DNA of 64,000 nt from Bacillus sp. FSL K6-3431 (GTDB lineage: Bacteria; Bacillota; Bacilli; Bacillales; Bacillaceae_C): positions 1,612,001-1,676,000 of the forward strand of contig NZ_JBBOCT010000001.1 of the NCBI RefSeq assembly GCF_038002605.1. Direction: 5' to 3'. The stretch's first letter is position 1; every line of letters starts with the position of its first letter. The notes under the pieces were generated by a model that saw only the letters and a program-made list of their open reading frames with translations, made no database searches and had not been told where the DNA came from. Shown piece by piece: positions 59,385-64,000 of this stretch. The translations under genes were made by a program, and so were the position numbers.

Positions 59385-59945
59385 TCATACACCGTTTTTT
59401 GTATATTCCATTAACCAACAATCACGGTATTCACCTTCGTGAAGCTCGTGTTTTGGTAGGAGTTTCACTTTTTGAAAACCACATTTTTCGTAGCAATGAA
59501 TCGCTCTGTCATTCCATGTTTGCGGATCCATCACAATCTTAATGGACTGTTTTTGGCCAATTAAATAATTAACCATAGAATGAATGAGTGCCTGGCCTAT
59601 ACCTCGATTCCAATAGTTTACTTCTCCGATAAATTGATCCATACCAAAAATAACTACTTTTTCGTCAATCGGATAATCGTACACTTCCATAGTTTTTTCA
59701 TCTAGCAGATAAAATTGAATATAGCCGATTGCAACACCTTCAAATTCAATGATAGATCGATTTATATCCTCTTCGTTAAAAAAAGTTTTCATAACCTTGT
59801 AAATATCAAAAGCATTGTCTCGTCCTTCATAGTATTCCAAGATTTCAGGATCAGAAAGCCATTTTGCTAATAATACATCGTCGCTTCGTTCTAACTCCCT
59901 AACAATAATACTATCTTTTTCAAACAACAATATTTTCTCCTCCAT
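59385..59945 (-). CDS. GNAT acetyltransferase, AAC(6')-like
   Basis: A 186-residue member of the GNAT fold. The acetyl-CoA loop is in YWNRGIGQALIHSMVNYL, followed by DPQTWNDRAIHCYEKCGFQKVKLLPKHE. This pattern and the N-terminal REL-RSDDVLLAKWLSDPE resemble aminoglycoside 6'-N-acetyltransferases and related enzymes of Bacillus chromosomes, but resistance is not implied. ATG at 59945 overlaps a GGAGG; a TTG at 59930 has better spacing and may be the true start. Confidence 0.8.
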   Translation of the reverse strand: MEEKILLFEKDSIIVRELERSDDVLLAKWLSDPEILEYYEGRDNAFDIYKVMKTFFNEEDINRSIIEFEGVAIGYIQFYLLDEKTMEVYDYPIDEKVVIFGMDQFIGEVNYWNRGIGQALIHSMVNYLIGQKQSIKIVMDPQTWNDRAIHCYEKCGFQKVKLLPKHELHEGEYRDCWLMEYTKNGV

Positions 59946-59970
59946 TGTAAACTGGATTGGATTGTCTATA

Positions 59971-60561
59971 TCACGAATGATTTATTTTTTCTGAATGTGG
60001 AATTAAAAACTCTTCTTTTAATATAGAAAATATTTTTAAGTCTTGATGTTCTCCTTTTATACATATTCCTTTTCTACTTATGCCTTCAAAAGACATTCCT
60101 ACCTTTTCCATTACTCGTTGTGATCCAACATTTTCTACAAGGCATCTCGCCTGGATACGAGTTAATTCCATTTTTTCAAAACCAAATCTAATGATTTCCT
60201 TAGCTGCTTCCGTAGTTAACCCTTTTCCCCAATATGCTTGTGATAGGACATATCCAATCTCAGCACGATGATGATTTGGTTGCCACGAAACAAAGTCTAT
60301 CGTCCCTAAAAGTTTTCCATTTTCCTTATATTCCATTCCCCATGGAGCTACTTTCTTATTTTCATATTGACTTAAAACAAATGCGACAAATTCTTTTGTC
60401 TCCATAATTGACCTATGCGTATCCCAAGTTACATATTTTGAAACAACTTCATTCGATCCATACTTATATATATCATCCACATCAGCCATGGTTATTTTTC
60501 TGAGAATAAGCCGTTCCGTTTCTAAAACAGGCAAATCACTATAAACCGCTTCTATCTTCAC
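59971..60561 (-). CDS. RimJ/RimL-type GNAT acetyltransferase
   Basis: A 196-residue GNAT enzyme of the ribosomal-protein-acetyltransferase type. It starts with LETERLILRKITMADVDDIYKYGS and has the acetyl-CoA motif YWGKGLTTEAAKEIIRFGF, followed by NVGSQRVMEKVGMSFEG. The GTG at 60561 follows GGGAGG with eight-base spacing; the upstream ATG has no such site. Substrate unknown. Confidence 0.85.
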   Translation of the reverse strand: MKIEAVYSDLPVLETERLILRKITMADVDDIYKYGSNEVVSKYVTWDTHRSIMETKEFVAFVLSQYENKKVAPWGMEYKENGKLLGTIDFVSWQPNHHRAEIGYVLSQAYWGKGLTTEAAKEIIRFGFEKMELTRIQARCLVENVGSQRVMEKVGMSFEGISRKGICIKGEHQDLKIFSILKEEFLIPHSEKINHS

Positions 60562-60651
60562 AAAGAACGCCTCCCAAATGTGTATGTACTTCAATTTTTT
60601 TAATGCGTACATCTATATCTCTTCAATTCATCATATTCAAATGAATCTGTG

Positions 60652-61194
60652 TTATTTCCAAATCCGTTGAATGGTAGATTGATTGTTTTTTAACCTCAAT
60701 AAATATATATCGGGATTACTAAGCTTTAGCCAACAATCAAAGCCAAAATCACTACGATACTTCTTTATTAGTAAACTCATCAAATTTCCGTGAGTAACAA
60801 TCAACGTGTTTTCAGCATTACCTTTCAAAATATCCTCAACTATATTTACCGCTCGCCCCATAGCCTCATTACTTGACTCTCCACCGACAAAACTAAGATC
60901 CATATCACTAAATGTTGCTTTAAGCTTTTCAAGCCAATCTGGAAGTTCAGTTTTACTTAATATCCGCTCTGATAGTCTGTCATCTGTTTCAAGTTCAATC
61001 TTCGCTTGCTTTGTTAGTGGTTCAATTGACTGAATAGCTCGTAAAAACGGACTTGCAATAATTCGATCCAATTTAATATTTGAAAAAAAGTTAGCTACAT
61101 AGATGGCCTGATCAAATCCTTTTTCAGTGAGATTTGCTTCCTTAGATTGCCCTTGTGCTTCACAATGTCGAACAATATAAATCTTCTTTTCCAT
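60652..61194 (-). CDS. Histidine phosphatase family protein
   Basis: A 180-residue phosphoglycerate-mutase-like phosphatase. The catalytic RHC motif is IVRHCEAQG (residues 7-15), the second histidine is in VTHGNLMSL, and a conserved glutamate lies in LSERI. It could dephosphorylate a metabolite such as a sugar phosphate or an adenosylcobalamin precursor. AGAGGTGAAG precedes the ATG. Confidence 0.88.
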   Translation of the reverse strand: MEKKIYIVRHCEAQGQSKEANLTEKGFDQAIYVANFFSNIKLDRIIASPFLRAIQSIEPLTKQAKIELETDDRLSERILSKTELPDWLEKLKATFSDMDLSFVGGESSNEAMGRAVNIVEDILKGNAENTLIVTHGNLMSLLIKKYRSDFGFDCWLKLSNPDIYLLRLKNNQSTIQRIWK

Positions 61195-61261
61195 ACTTCA
61201 CCTCTCGCAAAACGATTTCAAATCAAATCTTCCAATTACAGATCCATATACAAATACTCAT

Positions 61262-61402
61262 TTAAGAGGAACATTGTGAAAAAAGAATACCTATAAGTAT
61301 AATTATCGCTATTGTAATAATCTTACTTAAGCAGCCTCCTTTCATTGAAGCACCAAAATCCCCACCCATGGAACCATTAACAGAGTCGGCGAAATTACTC
61401 AT
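61262..61402 (-). CDS. Possible 46-residue membrane peptide with glycine-rich head
   Basis: ORF beginning MSNFADSVNGSMGGDFGASM and ending in a single hydrophobic helix (KIITIAIIILIGILF) and QCSS. No strong ribosome site lies right before the ATG. About 50 bases upstream AAGGAGGAAACAAC precedes a TTG that opens a 12-codon frame in phase with this one, separated by one stop. It may be a small gene with a broken leader or a two-part peptide. No family recognised. Confidence 0.35.
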   Translation of the reverse strand: MSNFADSVNGSMGGDFGASMKGGCLSKIITIAIIILIGILFSQCSS

Positions 61403-61939
61403 AGGATTTTTCTTTTACTCTTTATTTTGTGTTTTATCTTGATTATTGCTCAAGTTGTTTCCTCCTTAAAATACTCCATTCGTTTATTTTTTCGCTTTCC
61501 ATTCAGTTATAAGCAATCATCATAATATTCTATTTCTCGTGATTCATTCTACATAAATAAAGGCACTATTAATAATTCCCTTCTTCAAAAACCCCTATAA
61601 TGTTCTTCGTCAAGCACAATTAAATGTCCTTTTTATTCACAATGCTACACATATAAGAGTTCACATCCATTGCTATAAGCCCATTTACTCCCACATCTGC
61701 TAATGTTATTAAGATTTGGAAGGTTAATTGATTGAAGTACCATTTGGTAAAATACGGTAGTCGCAATCGGTTACATCAGAAATCAGGAAATTTGAACCAC
61801 GGGTAATAATACCCTATTTCAAAGAAAATTATAGGTATTTAGTGTTATCTTTCCATATTCAGATGGTAAATACCGGTTTTTATTGATACACTTTTAAACA
61901 TCTAAAATCATATATATTACAGAAAGGCAGGTAAAAAAA
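61403..61939. other. Intergenic region before the DUF4870 gene
   Basis: About 540 bases, AT-rich, with no convincing gene. Apart from the short leader frame mentioned for the 61262 peptide I see no repeat or hairpin worth naming. A promoter for the DUF4870 gene must lie near 61850-61910. Confidence 0.4.
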
Positions 61940-62338
61940 ATGGAGGATCAACAAAATATTCAACCAAAAGATAATCCCACATATATAAAGTCATCGACGG
62001 GATTAGAGAATAATATCGCAGGACTTTTATGTTACTTAGGAGTATTTGTTACTGGTATTATTTTTTTCATACTAGAAAAGAAAAGCCCATTCGTTAAATT
62101 TCATGCAATGCAATCAACCGTCACATTCGTCGGCCTTCAAATTGCAGCTTACGTAGTAGGTTTCGTCCCGTTTTTTGGTGGAATACTAGGCACACTCATT
62201 CAATTATTAAACTTAATATTATGGATTGTGCTGATGGTCAAAGCTTATAACAAAGAACTGTTTAAATTACCCATCGCTAGTAGTATTGCTGAAAGTTTAG
62301 TAGTTAAATTTGAAAATAAAACAAATACGAATGCCTAA
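61940..62338 (+). CDS. DUF4870 membrane protein
   Basis: A 132-residue protein with three hydrophobic segments (NIAGLLCYLGVFVTGIIFFIL, TFVGLQIAAYVVGFVPFFGG and LIQLLNLILWIVLMVKAY). It carries the DUF4870 signature region FVKFHAMQS between the first and second segments. It is thought to be a small integral membrane protein without known activity. AGAAAGGCAGG precedes the ATG. Confidence 0.85.
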   Translation: MEDQQNIQPKDNPTYIKSSTGLENNIAGLLCYLGVFVTGIIFFILEKKSPFVKFHAMQSTVTFVGLQIAAYVVGFVPFFGGILGTLIQLLNLILWIVLMVKAYNKELFKLPIASSIAESLVVKFENKTNTNA

Positions 62339-62348
62339 AACAACTAAA

Positions 62349-62401
62349 AAACTTGCGAATGAATGGTCATCAATTAAATTCATTCTCGCAAGTTTTTTTT
62401 A
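62349..62401. terminator. Terminator after the DUF4870 gene
   Basis: ACTTGCGAATGAAT/ATTCATTCTCGCAAGT stem followed by a TTTTTTTT run on the plus strand. The long stem may work for the convergent DUF1854 gene too. Confidence 0.85.
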
Positions 62402-62487
62402 GATATTATCAATAATGCTTTTTATTCCGCTCCGTATTCCTTGGTATTAATTTTTCTTTATGTAATATTCCACTTATAACATCACCA

Positions 62488-62985
62488 TCACATAATTTTC
62501 TGCAATTCCTTCATACTATTAAAATCAAGTTGGTTTCTGTCCGCTATTTCACATCTTAACCCATCAATATCCGTAAATAAAATTCTTTCCGAATTTAAAA
62601 TTTTAATGTGTTCATGAAGATTGCGCATCAGCATACGTAAATTTCCCCGGTCTGTAATGAGATCGAACACCCATAGCCCCGGTTCCTGTTTTATTTTCTT
62701 GATTTTCGTCACCTTCGGAATTAAATAACGGAGATGCAACTCTGTTTCCAACTCATCTCTGCTCAGTGAATCAAGCTCAGACAAATCTTTTACAATACCT
62801 AACTCCTCCCCTTCAGCATTCCTAAACGAAATATATTGTGCTGGTTTGGTAAAAGGAAAAGCCTGATAAATAATTACTTCCTCATGCATATCTCCCTTTA
62901 TTACTGCCTGCAATAATCCTCCTGTCTGTCTCTGTAATTGAATCTCACCCGGTTGTAAAAAAAGTGAATCAAATAACTCTTCCAT
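62488..62985 (-). CDS. DUF1854 protein, partner of an ABC exporter
   Basis: A 165-residue protein of the DUF1854 family. It shows the typical PGEIQLQRQTGGLLQAVI start, the central YQAFPFTKPAQYISFRN-like stretch and VFDLITDRGNLRMLMRNLHEHIKI with IDGLRCEI. It is translationally coupled to the upstream ABC transporter (stop/start overlap at 62985). Such proteins accompany one exporter subfamily in Bacillus; the substrate is not known. Confidence 0.85.
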   Translation of the reverse strand: MEELFDSLFLQPGEIQLQRQTGGLLQAVIKGDMHEEVIIYQAFPFTKPAQYISFRNAEGEELGIVKDLSELDSLSRDELETELHLRYLIPKVTKIKKIKQEPGLWVFDLITDRGNLRMLMRNLHEHIKILNSERILFTDIDGLRCEIADRNQLDFNSMKELQKIM

Positions 62986-64000
62986 TAGCTTACAACCCCT
63001 TTTATTTTTGAAAGTTCCTTTTGGGCTTCTACAAGTTCATGATACTTTCCACGTAGTGCTATTAATTCCTCATGTGTACCGCTTTCAATCATTTTACCTT
63101 TATCAATCACAACTAATCGATCCGCGTTTCTTAATGTGGAAAGTCTGTGAGCAATCGCAAATGTTGTTCTTCCCTTAACTAGTCGCGAAATAGCTTCTTG
63201 AATTTTTCGTTCGGTTTCAGTATCCACTGAAGCAGTCGCTTCGTCTAATATCAAGATGCGCGGATCATGAAGGATAGCTCGTGCAATAGCGATTCGTTGC
63301 TTTTGACCACCTGATAAGCGATGACCTCTTTCACCAACCATCGTATCATAACCATCTGTCATCTCTACAATAAAATCATGAGCATTTGCAATTGTTGTCG
63401 CTCGAATAATTTCTTCAGGACTAGCATCAGGTTTTGAATAAGCAATATTTTCTGCTATGGTACCATCGAAAAGAAATGTTTCTTGTAGCACGACACCAAT
63501 TTGTTTATGAAGATCTTCTTGTTCGATGTTTCTTAAATCAATTCCGTCAATTGTTATACTTCCTTGGTTAGGATCATAGAATCGACATATTAAATTAATC
63601 AAGGTCGATTTCCCCGCACCGGAATGACCAACTAGTCCAATCATTTCTCCAGGCTTCACACTTAAATCTACATTTTTTAACGCGGGTTCGTGTGACTCGT
63701 ATCCAAAAGTTACATGGTTCAGCCTGACATGTCCTTCTATCCTCGGTAAGGATGTAGCATTTGGTGAATTCGGTACATCATTAGGTGCATCTATTACTTC
63801 AAAAATTCGATCAGCAGCCGAAAAAGCACTATTCATCCAGTTAATTGCCTGACTAAACCATTGTAACGGGGCCATCAACATACCTAAATAGGAGATAAAA
63901 GCCATTAATGTTCCTAGCGTAATCGTTTCGTTAATGACGCCCCATCCACCAAAGTACCATATCAATAATGTACTAGAACCAGTGATAAAAGATAATAAAG
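62985..64000 (-). CDS. ABC exporter, permease-ATPase half-transporter (5' end cut by window)
   Basis: C-terminal 338 codons of an ABC exporter; the N-terminal membrane part lies beyond base 64000. It ends the membrane domain (TLGTLMAFISYLGMLMAPLQWFSQAIN) and then has the ATPase with Walker A (GHSGAGKST), Q-loop (VLQETFLF), signature (LSGGQKQRIAIARA), Walker B (ILILDEATASVD) and H-loop (AIAHRLST). Multidrug- or lipid-type exporters of the MsbA/BmrA group share this plan. It precedes the DUF1854 gene. Confidence 0.92.
   Translation of the reverse strand, partial: LLSFITGSSTLLIWYFGGWGVINETITLGTLMAFISYLGMLMAPLQWFSQAINWMNSAFSAADRIFEVIDAPNDVPNSPNATSLPRIEGHVRLNHVTFGYESHEPALKNVDLSVKPGEMIGLVGHSGAGKSTLINLICRFYDPNQGSITIDGIDLRNIEQEDLHKQIGVVLQETFLFDGTIAENIAYSKPDASPEEIIRATTIANAHDFIVEMTDGYDTMVGERGHRLSGGQKQRIAIARAILHDPRILILDEATASVDTETERKIQEAISRLVKGRTTFAIAHRLSTLRNADRLVVIDKGKMIESGTHEELIALRGKYHELVEAQKELSKIKGVVS

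Overview
The window is low-GC Firmicute DNA, almost certainly Bacillaceae. The chromosomal genes follow the Bacillus subtilis order around comK and addAB: addA, addB, yhjE and yhjD on the left, then yhzC, yhfN, lplJ (yhfJ), yhfI and yhfH on the right. Strong AGGAGG ribosome sites, sigma-A promoters and the mix of families (YhjD, YhfH, IDEAL-domain YhzC, DUF3231) agree. The genus cannot be fixed from the sequence alone. No rRNA, tRNA or CRISPR array was seen.

Layout. 1-10.3 kb is host: addA (cut by the window edge), addB, a TVP38-type membrane protein, an S9 peptidase and yhjD. 10.69-50.42 kb is a complete-looking siphovirus-type prophage of about 39.7 kb inserted inside comK. The N-terminal comK codons lie at the right end (50.42-50.60 kb) and the C-terminal codons at the left end (10.32-10.69 kb). 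Joining the two at the shared CCTT core restores one in-frame ComK of about 185 residues. 50.8-64 kb is host again. It holds good genes (yhzC, yhfN, an aldo/keto reductase, lplJ, yhfI, yhfH, acetyltransferases, a DUF4870 protein, a DUF1854/ABC transporter pair) and a zone of decaying genes (azlC-azlD, a DUF3231 gene, a membrane-protein gene and a GNAT fragment).

Prophage. From the right end inward: a large serine integrase next to attR, a LexA-like CI repressor, divergent Cro with several TRCACT-N3-AGTGTA operators, and a run of small early genes. Replication genes follow (DUF2800, DUF2815, family A DNA polymerase, MazG-like, VapE primase-helicase, VRR-NUC, SNF2 helicase), with an iteron-rich AT-rich gap that is the best origin candidate. 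Then come an ArpU-type late regulator, a membrane-anchored DUF5067 protein and an A118-like packaging/head/tail block (TerS, TerL, portal, minor head protein, scaffold, capsid, connectors, tail tube, -1 frameshifted tail chaperones, tape measure, Dit, tail spike). Holin and amidase follow. The far left end carries an SOS-controlled YolD/LexA-DNA-binding/WYL-like operon, a second copy of yhjD and two overlapping accessory genes.

Most interesting points: the comK split at the codon used by Listeria A118-type phages, with a symmetric attP that can be reconstructed; a free-standing, strongly structured ~190-nt transcription unit encoding a 30-residue hydrophobic peptide, running against the replication operon; a prophage copy of the host gene beside its attachment site; and an SOS box placed in the spacer of a perfect promoter. 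Family names were assigned from remembered motifs, not from searches.
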